From Bacteroidales bacterium (GTDB lineage: Bacteria; Bacteroidota; Bacteroidia; Bacteroidales; UBA12077): a DNA stretch of 64,000 nt. Positions 26,353 through 33,845 of this stretch are shown here, piece after piece. Position 1 is the first letter of the stretch. Each line of letters begins with the position of its first letter. The DNA lies in contig JAHOYT010000018.1 of assembly GCA_019038645.1 (NCBI GenBank), positions 1 through 64,000 on the forward strand, written 5' to 3'. The notes beneath the pieces were generated by a model. That model was not told where the DNA came from and ran no database searches. It saw only the letters and a program-made list of their open reading frames with translations. The position numbers and the translations under genes were made by a program.

Positions 26353-26907
26353 ATGAATAATGAGACAATAACTAAAATTAATTCTTATCTGTCATTTAAT
26401 CTGGGAGAAGAAGAATTTGCTGTTAATGTTAGCAAAGTACTTAATATACTCGAAATGCTAAAGATTACTGAAGTTCCCAAAGCTCCCGAATACATGAAAG
26501 GTGTTATAAATTTAAGAGGAACAGTATTACCAGTTGTTGATACAAGAGTAAAATTTGGGATGACACCAACTGAATACACATCTAATACTTGTATTGTGGT
26601 TATGGAGATCGAAATGGATAATGATACTGTCCAGGTTGGCACTTTAGTTGATTCTGTTCAGGCTGTTTTGGAACTTGAAGATAGCCAAATACTACCACCA
26701 CCTAATATAGGCACTAATTTTAAATCTGAATTTATTTACGGTATGGTAAAAGTTGATGAAAAATTTATTATGCTACTTGATATGGAAAAGGTTTTTTCTG
26801 TAGACGAAATAAGTTCAGTTAAAGAAAAGATAAAGAAGGGTGAAGTTAAAATTGAAGAAAAGGAAAAAGTAATTGAAAAGAAAAAAGTAAAGAAAAGTAA
26901 AAAATAG
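26353..26907 (+). CDS. cheW: Chemotaxis adaptor CheW (copy 1)
   Basis: 184 residues: a CheW SH3-like double barrel (about 10-150; VPKAPEYMKGVINLRGTVLP is the typical receptor/CheA-binding stretch), then a Lys/Glu-rich C-terminal tail of about 25 residues (ending KKKVKKSKK) not seen in the second CheW. It links CheA to chemoreceptors at the inner face of the membrane. Close paralogue of the CheW gene at 31196. Ends the cheY-cheA-cheW block; a 246-bp gap with hairpins follows. Confidence 0.95.
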   Translation: MNNETITKINSYLSFNLGEEEFAVNVSKVLNILEMLKITEVPKAPEYMKGVINLRGTVLPVVDTRVKFGMTPTEYTSNTCIVVMEIEMDNDTVQVGTLVDSVQAVLELEDSQILPPPNIGTNFKSEFIYGMVKVDEKFIMLLDMEKVFSVDEISSVKEKIKKGEVKIEEKEKVIEKKKVKKSKK

Positions 26908-27050
26908 GAAATCAAAAACCTTTTGATATCCGAAATTTCCGGAATTTGAACAAAAAACTGAAGATAATAAAAAAGGGAAGATTAATATCTAAATGTGGAT
27001 GATAAACATTTGGATAATGAAATCGAAAGTTTTATTACATAATTAAATAT

Positions 27051-27135
27051 CAAAAGATGATTCATAGATTTTTGGGTTAGGGTTCATATTTATACATCTT
27101 TTGAAAAGGAGAGGGGAAAACCTCCCCTCTCTCTT
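27051..27135 (+). promoter_or_regulatory. Structured leader before cheR
   Basis: Two nested signals precede cheR. CAAAAGATG (27051) pairs with CATCTTTTG (27095) over 9 bp. Just after it GAGAGGGG / CCCCTCTC (27109-27131) forms a perfect 8-bp GC-rich hairpin with a 7-nt loop, 22 bp before the ATG. There is no T-run after the second hairpin, so a simple terminator is unlikely; attenuation or mRNA processing is possible. The rest of 26908-27050 shows nothing clear. Confidence 0.4.
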
Positions 27136-27153
27136 AAAATAAAAATAAGTTTC

Positions 27154-28011
27154 ATGGTTGATTCTACTTTAAATAAAATTTTTAATGCAAAAATGACTAA
27201 AGATGATTTTAATCGTTTAAGTGATTACATTTTTAAGCAATCAGGAATAAAATTACCTCCTGTTAAAAAAATAATGCTGCAAAGTCGTCTGCAAAAAAGA
27301 TTAAGAGAATTAAAAATAGCATCATATACAGAATATGCTGATTATGTTTTTAGTCCTGAAGGACAAAAAAATGAAATTATTCATATGCTTGATGTTGTTA
27401 GCACAAATAAGACTGATTTTTTCAGAGAACCGATCCACTTCGATTTTTTAATTGATACCGTACTTCTCAATTTCATGAATGATCAAAAAATAAATTACCA
27501 TTTAAAAGTATGGAGCGCAGGTTGCTCAAGTGGCGAAGAACCATATACAATTGCAATAACCTTAAATGAGTTCATGAATAAAGCCCCTAAATTTAATTAT
27601 ACAATAACAGGTACAGATATCTCTTCTCAAATTCTTCAAAATGCTGCGTTTGCAGTTTATAAGGATGAAAGAATTGCAAACATTCCGCTTGAAATTAAAA
27701 AGAGATACTTCTTAAAAAGTAAAAACAAAGAAAAGAAAACTGTGCGTGTTGTGAAACGCTTAAGAGAAAAAGTGAACTATCAGCGCTTAAATTTTATGGA
27801 TAATACATATAATGTAGCAGATATTTTTGATGTTATTTTTTGTAGAAATGTTTTAATTTATTTTAACAGAGAAACACAAGAGCAAGTAATTAGCAAACTA
27901 TGTAGTAAATTAAAAAGTGGAGGATATTTATTTATAGGCCATTCGGAATCTATTCTGGGAATGAACCTTCCATTAGAACAAATAAAACCAACAATATTCA
28001 GGCGAATTTAA
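27154..28011 (+). CDS. cheR: Chemoreceptor methyltransferase CheR
   Basis: 285 residues. N-terminal helical domain (about 15-85) and a SAM-dependent methyltransferase domain with WSAGCSSGEEPYTIAI (about 119-134) and FCRNVLIYF (near 228-236), both diagnostic of CheR. It methylates glutamates of the signalling domain of receptors such as the MCP at 31734. Start ATG gives a normal length. Begins the second block of the island (cheR, His-less kinase, cheD, receiver-PAS). Confidence 0.95.
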   Translation: MVDSTLNKIFNAKMTKDDFNRLSDYIFKQSGIKLPPVKKIMLQSRLQKRLRELKIASYTEYADYVFSPEGQKNEIIHMLDVVSTNKTDFFREPIHFDFLIDTVLLNFMNDQKINYHLKVWSAGCSSGEEPYTIAITLNEFMNKAPKFNYTITGTDISSQILQNAAFAVYKDERIANIPLEIKKRYFLKSKNKEKKTVRVVKRLREKVNYQRLNFMDNTYNVADIFDVIFCRNVLIYFNRETQEQVISKLCSKLKSGGYLFIGHSESILGMNLPLEQIKPTIFRRI

Positions 28012-28021
28012 ATTATATATT

Positions 28022-28939
28022 ATGAGAGATTTAACAGACAAGGAACTAATAGATGAACTTAAAAAACGCTTTGAGCAGAATAAAAGTGTTTTAAAAGAAG
28101 TACAAGAGCTTAACAAAGAATTAATAGAGGTAAATAAAAAATTAGAAAACTCTGAAGCTCTTAAAAGTCATTTTATTTCAAATATTACTAATGAAATAAT
28201 TAACCCTTTTGCCTCAATTTTGGCTCTTTCAAAGAATATTCTTTCTGTAAAAAAAGAGAATTGGAAAAAGGTTTTTTCAATGGTATCCTTAATATATTCT
28301 GAAGCTTTTAATCTCGATTTTCAACTTCGCAATATTTTTGTTGCAGCACGACTCGAATCCGGAGAAATATTCCCCGAAATTTTAAATGTTGATATTAAAC
28401 ATTTAACGGAAAGTGTAATTGAATCGTTCAAATTTGAAACAAAAAGAAAAAAGATTGTTGTGAAATTCCAATTTAATATTAAATCAGAAAACGATAAACC
28501 TTTCTTCTTTAAGACTGATCCTGAAAAATTTAGATTGATTCTTTCTAACTTATTAAGTAACGCAATCAAATTTAGTATTGAAAAGAAAGAAATAATAATT
28601 GATACTCGCATTGATAATGACAAATTAATTGTTTCAGTAAAAGATTATGGAACAGGTATATCTTTAGAAAATCAAAAAATTATTTTTGATAGATTTAAAA
28701 GACTGGATTCCGGAATTAATTCAATTCACAGAGGGCACGGATTGGGATTGTCAATTAATAAAGCTTTACTTGACCTGTTAAGTGGAAGTATTGATATTCA
28801 GAGTAAAATAGACGAGGGTGCTAGTTTTACTATTTCAATCCCCGAAAGCGAATCTCAGGTTAGTGGTTTTGCCTTTGATGGAAATGAATTATTCTTTGAT
28901 AATGATAAGGATTTTGACACAGAACCTGATACCTTTTAG
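28022..28939 (+). CDS. Histidine-kinase-like protein lacking the phospho-acceptor His
   Basis: 305 residues, soluble. An N-terminal coiled coil (about 5-45) leads into a HisKA-like helix pair whose H-box reads FISNITNEIINPF. Asn57 stands where the His of the usual SNISHEIRTP should be, and the following Arg/Thr are also changed. The HATPase_c domain is intact: N-box NLLSNAIKFS, G1 DYGTGIS, G2 GHGLGLS. It may bind ATP but cannot autophosphorylate in the standard way. It could allosterically modulate another kinase or act by dimerisation. An acidic tail (FDNDKDFDTEPDTF) ends the protein. It lies between cheR and cheD (10 and 14 bp gaps), so it belongs to the chemosensory system. Confidence 0.8.
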   Translation: MRDLTDKELIDELKKRFEQNKSVLKEVQELNKELIEVNKKLENSEALKSHFISNITNEIINPFASILALSKNILSVKKENWKKVFSMVSLIYSEAFNLDFQLRNIFVAARLESGEIFPEILNVDIKHLTESVIESFKFETKRKKIVVKFQFNIKSENDKPFFFKTDPEKFRLILSNLLSNAIKFSIEKKEIIIDTRIDNDKLIVSVKDYGTGISLENQKIIFDRFKRLDSGINSIHRGHGLGLSINKALLDLLSGSIDIQSKIDEGASFTISIPESESQVSGFAFDGNELFFDNDKDFDTEPDTF

Positions 28940-28953
28940 ATTTTGTTTTAAAG

Positions 28954-29427
28954 ATGGATAAACTAGAATCACATTTTTTATATCCTGCCGCACTTTTTGC
29001 AAGCAAAGAACCTTTTCAGATTAATACAATCCTGGGTTCTTGTGTAGCGGTTTGTTTTTGGGATGCTGTATTAAAAACAGGAGGTATGTGTCATTATATG
29101 CTTCCTTACTGGAATGGAGAAGGATTAGCTTCTCCTAAATATGGTAACATTGCTATTGAAAAACTATTAGAAAAAATGTATTCTTTCGGATCCAAAAAAA
29201 ATAATATTGTCGCTAAAGTTTTTGGAGGAGGAGATGTTCTTGAAATTAAAAGCTCGCATTTTCATATTGGGGAAAGAAACATTAAATTGGCATGGGAGCA
29301 GCTTAAAGAATTAAGAATTCCTATAACCAGCTCAAGTGTAGGTGGTAAAGACGGAAGAAAAATCATATTTTATACCGAAACAGGTGAAGTAAAACAACGA
29401 TATGTGAAAGGACAATCGAAAGCTTAA
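28954..29427 (+). CDS. cheD: Receptor glutamine deamidase CheD
   Basis: 157 residues. The catalytic Cys30 (LGSCVAVCFWD) and His47 (GMCHYMLP) have the CheD spacing of 17; the GERNI and GGKDGRKI stretches near the end are typical. CheD deamidates glutamines of chemoreceptors and in many species is paired with the phosphatase CheC, but no CheC is present here; the CheZ-like protein may take that place. Follows the His-less kinase by 14 bp. Confidence 0.93.
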   Translation: MDKLESHFLYPAALFASKEPFQINTILGSCVAVCFWDAVLKTGGMCHYMLPYWNGEGLASPKYGNIAIEKLLEKMYSFGSKKNNIVAKVFGGGDVLEIKSSHFHIGERNIKLAWEQLKELRIPITSSSVGGKDGRKIIFYTETGEVKQRYVKGQSKA

Positions 29428-29468
29428 AATATTTTTATGCATCATATTTAATTTATAAAAAATGTGAA

Positions 29469-30248
29469 ATGAAACATATTTTAATTATTGAATCAAATAA
29501 AAACGAATTATTAAAGCTTTCTGATTTTTTAAGCAAAAATAATTACAAAGTAACTGCTGTAATGAAAGGATCATCGGGTATTCAGAAGATCTTAGAAACA
29601 ATACCCGATTTGATCATATGCGATAGCAATTCCGGTGATTTAAGTGGATATCAGGTATTTAACACTTTAAAACAAATTAATTCAACTGCTGCTATTCCTT
29701 TTATTTTTACAATCGATAATAATTCGTATAAGGAAGTTCGTGATGTAGTGGATCTTGAAGTAGATGATTATATAATAAAACCAATTAATTCCTTAGAGTT
29801 ATTGGATTTAATTGAAACCAGGCTTCTAAAACTGGAAAAGATTACTTGTATTGCTGATGAGAAATTTAGTACATTAATGGATTATTCACTTTACGGAGTA
29901 TATATATATCAAGAAGATAAGCTTGCATACGTGAATCATAAATTTTGCAAAATTGTGGGATATTCCAGACAAGAATTAATCGGAATGAATTTAGTGAATA
30001 TTATTTATAAAGATGACATTAGCATGGTAATTGAAAGGATGAACAGGAGTTTTCGTGATATAGAGAATGAGTTACACGTTCAATTCAGAATATTAAGACG
30101 CGATCAGAAACTGTTAACAGTTAATTTGTCTGGATGTATTGTAAATATTGATAATAAGAAAAGTATTATAGGAAATATCAGCGATGTAGAAAAAAATGTA
30201 TTAAAAAAGCATATTTTCCCATCCGATATTAATATTACCAAAGTATAG
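29469..30248 (+). CDS. Receiver-PAS protein
   Basis: 259 residues: a receiver domain (about 1-120) with phospho-acceptor Asp in PDLIICDSNSGD and Lys in IIKPINS, then a PAS domain (about 130-245; FCKIVGYSRQELIGMNLVNI). The first acidic pair is partly changed (IESNKN instead of V/I-D-D). No enzymatic or DNA-binding output is present, so it probably works by protein contact, perhaps bringing a ligand-sensing PAS to the CheA array. Last gene of the block before a 545-bp non-coding region. Confidence 0.8.
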   Translation: MKHILIIESNKNELLKLSDFLSKNNYKVTAVMKGSSGIQKILETIPDLIICDSNSGDLSGYQVFNTLKQINSTAAIPFIFTIDNNSYKEVRDVVDLEVDDYIIKPINSLELLDLIETRLLKLEKITCIADEKFSTLMDYSLYGVYIYQEDKLAYVNHKFCKIVGYSRQELIGMNLVNIIYKDDISMVIERMNRSFRDIENELHVQFRILRRDQKLLTVNLSGCIVNIDNKKSIIGNISDVEKNVLKKHIFPSDINITKV

Positions 30249-30469
30249 TTAGAAATTCTTAAGCAAATTCGCTAACCAAATTATGTTGTTACTGTTACTT
30301 AGAGTGTAAATATTTATTTCTTACTTATCCAACAATTACAAAGTTTTAGGTATTGAACATCAGGAGAATATAACTATGAGAATATCTTCTCCTGACAACA
30401 GATACTAAAATCTTCCTGCATATTGATTAAACAACTGTTACACTTTTGTATTGCCATTAAAAATTGTAT

Positions 30470-30486
30470 ACTGTATCGGATACAGT
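30470..30486. promoter_or_regulatory. Perfect 17-bp dyad
   Basis: ACTGTATCGGATACAGT: two perfect 8-bp arms around one central G. Symmetry and size suit a dimeric DNA-binding protein. Confidence 0.45.
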
Positions 30487-30490
30487 TATG

Positions 30491-30541
30491 TAGGTATTTA
30501 TACCGAAAAACAACAGTAAGAGTTATAGGTATTAATACCTA
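30491..30541. promoter_or_regulatory. Tandem TAGGTATTAATACCTA palindromes
   Basis: TAGGTATTAATACCTA (30526-30541) is a perfect 16-bp palindrome. TAGGTATTTATACCGA (30491-30506) is a near copy exactly 35 bp upstream. A further TAGGTATT stands at 30347. Likely repeated operator sites. Confidence 0.45.
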
Positions 30542-30793
30542 ATTTAGCAAATAATCGGCAATTATGATTATTTAGATTTGTATTTAATGAATTAACAATA
30601 AGCCAAATAGGCTTACATGCCTTAAGCGTCTGATATACAAGATAAAAAGACCCACAACTCCGCTGAAGCGTGTATTCACAAAATAATCAGGTCTTTACAC
30701 AATAAACTCGTACAAGTAATTTTACGTAGCCTGTAATACACGTAATTCTCACCTGTTATACGGGATTTATTGCACGTAAATTTGTTTACATAA

Positions 30794-31183
30794 ATGAAAA
30801 TTATGAATACAAAAATTCCTGTAATACTGATTATTGATGATGCCGATTCTCATTTATACTTATTACAAAGCATATTGAGTGAGGAAGGTTATAATGTTAT
30901 AATTGAGAATGATGCTCAAAACGCTTTAGTGATTATGGATGAAATTAATTTTGATCTCATTCTGCTTGATTTAATGATGCCAAAAATAGATGGATTTACG
31001 ATTCTTGAGATTATAAAAACTAATTATAAAAATAAAAATATTCCTGTAATTATGGTTTCGGCAAAATCCGATATTAAAAGTATAGAGCGTTCAATTAGGG
31101 AAGGTGCACATGATTATATTGTTAAACCTGTTAATATACGTGATGTAAAAAATAAAATAAAATCAGCTTTAAATAATTACTAA
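30794..31183 (+). CDS. Single-domain response regulator (receiver)
   Basis: 129-residue CheY-like receiver. Acidic pair IIDDAD, phospho-acceptor Asp in FDLILLDLMMPKIDG, Ser in IMVSAKS (the Thr/Ser switch position), Lys in IVKPVNI. No output domain. It starts the block receiver-CheW-MCP after the palindromic non-coding region. The ATG three codons downstream is an alternative start. Confidence 0.88.
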   Translation: MKIMNTKIPVILIIDDADSHLYLLQSILSEEGYNVIIENDAQNALVIMDEINFDLILLDLMMPKIDGFTILEIIKTNYKNKNIPVIMVSAKSDIKSIERSIREGAHDYIVKPVNIRDVKNKIKSALNNY

Positions 31184-31195
31184 AATTTGAAAAAT

Positions 31196-31696
31196 ATGGA
31201 AGAAAATGAATTGAGAATTAATTCGTATTTGTCATTTAAACTTGGAGATGAGGAATTTGCTCTTCATGTTGATAAAGTGCTAAATATACTTGAAATGACA
31301 AGTATTACCGAAGTGCCAAAAGCTCCTGATTATATGAAAGGAGTTATTAATCTTCGTGGAACTGTCCTCCCGGTAGTAGATACCAGACTTAAGTTTGGTC
31401 TTACCGAAACCGTTTATACCGACAAAACCTGTATTATAGTGTTGGAACTTAACCTCGAGAATCAAAAAGTTTTTGTTGGTTCATTAGTCGACGAGGTACT
31501 ATCGGTACTTGAAATTGAATCAGGCGGGATTCAGGATCCTCCGAGTATTGGAAGCAAGTACCGTGCTGAGTTTATTAATGGAATGGTAAAGGTTGATGAA
31601 AAATTCATTATGATATTGGACATGGAAATGGTATTTACCTTAGACGAGCTGAATGTTCTAAAGGATAAAATGTCACAAAAAAAAGAAGTAGTATAA
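31196..31696 (+). CDS. cheW: Chemotaxis adaptor CheW (copy 2)
   Basis: 166-residue CheW, closely similar to copy 1 over the whole core (VPKAPDYMKGVINLRGTVLP is almost identical) but without the Lys/Glu-rich tail. The track starts at a TTG; the ATG at 31196 (MEENELRINSYLSF) matches the start of copy 1. It directly precedes the chemoreceptor gene (37 bp), so this adaptor may be dedicated to that receptor while copy 1 serves CheA in general. Confidence 0.93.
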   Translation: MEENELRINSYLSFKLGDEEFALHVDKVLNILEMTSITEVPKAPDYMKGVINLRGTVLPVVDTRLKFGLTETVYTDKTCIIVLELNLENQKVFVGSLVDEVLSVLEIESGGIQDPPSIGSKYRAEFINGMVKVDEKFIMILDMEMVFTLDELNVLKDKMSQKKEVV

Positions 31697-31733
31697 AATT
31701 TAAAAACGTAATTAACACAAAAACAATAAAATT

Positions 31734-33776
31734 ATGAAATGGAAAAATTTTAAATTAGGAAAAAAGTTCTTTATTTCTTTTGGTTTAATAATAGTTCTTT
31801 TGGTTGTTGTTGCTGTATGGGCAATTAACGGAATCGGAGGAATAGTTGGTAATGCAGGAGAAGTTATCCAAGGAAATATTTTAAGAACTGATCTGGCACA
31901 AAAGTATGTTCAACATCTTCAATGGGCATCAGATGTAAATAAACTATTAACCGATGAAACTGTTACAAAACTTAATGTTCAGACCGATCCAGGTAAATGT
32001 GAATTTGGTATATGGTATTATGGCGAAGGAAGAAAACATGCAGAAACACTTGCCCCGGAATTAAAGTCTCTTTTCGATGAAATTGAGGAACCTCATACAC
32101 AATTGCACGAATCGGCCATAAAGATTGACGAAGTTTTTTATCAGGCGGATGTAGCACTTGGGGCTAAACTTAGAAATGTTAAAAGTGAACACCTGTTATG
32201 GACGCACTCAATTAAGGATGCATTATTACAGGAAAAAAATGTTCTTAATGTTCAAACCGACCCTCAAAAATGTAATTATGGAATATGGGTAAATTCAGAT
32301 GAAATTGTTCAAATGAGAAAAGATGACCCTGAACTTGATCGGCTGTTAACTAAAATTGATGAACCACATAATAAATTGCATACAAGTGCTATTCAGATTG
32401 AAAATTATCTTGCTCAGGGAAATCTAACGGCAGGGTATAATTATTTCAATAACAATACCAGTAATTACGCAATAGCAACATTAGATCTTATTGATGATGT
32501 TGTTGAGTGGAATGACAAGAATCTGGAAGGAATGAATGAAGCCAATGCAATTTATAATAATCAAACAATGGTTCACCTAAATCAGGTTGGCGATTTATTT
32601 GATGAGATAATTGAAAGATCTAAGGATTATATTCTAACTGATGCAGTAATGCTTCAACAAGCAGGAAATACTCGTATGGGAGTTATTATTTTTAGCATAA
32701 TTGCCTCGCTTATTGCAATATTATTGGCTGTGGTTATAACCAGAGGAATTGTAAATCCGGTTAAAAAATCGGTTGTATTCGCAAAAGATGTGGCTGCCGG
32801 GAATTTGACTACTACTGTTGATATTGATCAGGAAGATGAAATTGGAGATTTAGCAAATGCTTTAAAAAGCATGGTTGATGAGTTGCGTAAAATTGTAGCA
32901 AATATTCAGGATGGAGCTGCAAATATTACAAGTGCCAGTTTACAAATGAGTTCTACTTCGCAGCAAATGTCGCAGGGGGCTTCAGAACAGGCATCGTCAG
33001 CCGAAGAAGTTTCTTCTTCGATGGAAGAAATGGCATCTAACATACAGCAAAATACCGATAATGCACAGCAAACAGAAAAGATTGCAATTAACGCTTCCGA
33101 AGGTATAAATAAAGGTAACGCATCAACGGAAATTTCTGTAAATGCAATGAATAAAATTGCTGAAAAAATCACTATTGTAAATGATATCGCATTTCAAACA
33201 AATATACTTGCTCTTAATGCAGCTGTTGAAGCAGCACGTGCAGGTGAACATGGAAAGGGTTTTGCCGTGGTTGCTGCCGAAGTAAGAAAACTGGCTGAAA
33301 GAAGTAAGATTGCTGCCGATGAAATAGATCAGCTTTCACGTGAAGGTGTTAAAATTTCGGAAGAAGCTGGAACTCAACTGGCCGAAATTGTACCTGAAAT
33401 TGAGAAAACAGCAAAATTAGTTCAGGAAATAGCTGCTGCAAGTATGGAACAAAATAGTGGTGCCGATCAGGTAAATAGTGCTATACAACAACTAAATCAG
33501 GTAACTCAGCAAAATGCAGCCGCTTCTGAAGAAATGGCTACAGGCTCTGAAGAACTTTCCAGTCAGGCAGAGCAACTTCAGGATATAATTTCATATTTTA
33601 AAATTGACAGAGAGAACACAAAACAGAGGAAGAGTAAAACTGTTGTAGCAAAAAAACAGGTAAAATCAGCAAAAACAGATCAAATAAACAAACCCAAGGA
33701 AAAAAAATTAGAAAAGGGTGTTGATATTAAGCTGGAATCATTTAATGCAGCAGACAGTGATTATGAGAAATTCTAA
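31734..33776 (+). CDS. Chemoreceptor (MCP) with two extracytoplasmic CZB domains
   Basis: 680-residue transmembrane methyl-accepting protein. TM1 about 13-33. The extracytoplasmic part holds two CZB (chemoreceptor zinc-binding) units with full Zn ligand sets: H61/C89/H121/H125 and H153/C180/H212/H216, each in HxxW ... CxxGIW ... HxxLH. TM2 about 313-335, HAMP about 337-390, then the cytoplasmic signalling hairpin with the conserved tip [24 protein letters not shown] domains bind zinc and in some bacteria sense zinc or hypochlorous acid through the Cys. It is the only canonical MCP in the window. The C-terminus is Lys-rich and has no obvious CheR-tethering pentapeptide. Confidence 0.93.
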   Translation: MKWKNFKLGKKFFISFGLIIVLLVVVAVWAINGIGGIVGNAGEVIQGNILRTDLAQKYVQHLQWASDVNKLLTDETVTKLNVQTDPGKCEFGIWYYGEGRKHAETLAPELKSLFDEIEEPHTQLHESAIKIDEVFYQADVALGAKLRNVKSEHLLWTHSIKDALLQEKNVLNVQTDPQKCNYGIWVNSDEIVQMRKDDPELDRLLTKIDEPHNKLHTSAIQIENYLAQGNLTAGYNYFNNNTSNYAIATLDLIDDVVEWNDKNLEGMNEANAIYNNQTMVHLNQVGDLFDEIIERSKDYILTDAVMLQQAGNTRMGVIIFSIIASLIAILLAVVITRGIVNPVKKSVVFAKDVAAGNLTTTVDIDQEDEIGDLANALKSMVDELRKIVANIQDGAANITSASLQMSSTSQQMSQGASEQASSAEEVSSSMEEMASNIQQNTDNAQQTEKIAINASEGINKGNASTEISVNAMNKIAEKITIVNDIAFQTNILALNAAVEAARAGEHGKGFAVVAAEVRKLAERSKIAADEIDQLSREGVKISEEAGTQLAEIVPEIEKTAKLVQEIAAASMEQNSGADQVNSAIQQLNQVTQQNAAASEEMATGSEELSSQAEQLQDIISYFKIDRENTKQRKSKTVVAKKQVKSAKTDQINKPKEKKLEKGVDIKLESFNAADSDYEKF

Positions 33777-33793
33777 AAAGTAGAATAATTAGG

Positions 33794-33822
33794 GGCAGGA
33801 TAAGTTTCCTGCCTTCCTTTTA
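33794..33822 (+). terminator. Probable terminator after the MCP gene
   Basis: GGCAGGA / TCCTGCC, 7-bp perfect stem with 6-nt loop followed by TTCCTTTT, 18 bp after the MCP stop. It separates the MCP block from the large kinases. Confidence 0.65.
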
Positions 33823-33845
33823 TTAAATTTTCCTTACTTAAGAAT

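Larger units (their letters stand above)
30249..30793. other. 545-bp non-coding block with repeated palindromes
   Basis: No ORF of interest in any frame. It holds a hairpin TCAGGAGAATA ... TCTTCTCCTGA (about 30359-30395), a 17-bp dyad at 30470, a 16-bp perfect palindrome at 30526 with a near copy at 30491 and a third half copy (TAGGTATT) at 30347, a small stem TAAGCC/GGCTTA at 30599-30615, and long-range arms AAAGACC/GGTCTTT near 30646 and 30690. It separates the cheR-cheD block from the second CheW/MCP block and probably holds the promoter of the latter, or a regulatory RNA. Confidence 0.6.

Noticed and set aside
27105-27135. Intrinsic terminator between cheW and cheR
   Set aside because: The hairpin is stable but is followed by TCTTAAAATAAAA, not a T-run; kept as a structured leader instead.
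30600-30793. CRISPR-like or attC-like array of ACGTA repeats
   Set aside because: The short repeats are irregular in spacing and sequence, and no cas or integrase gene is near.
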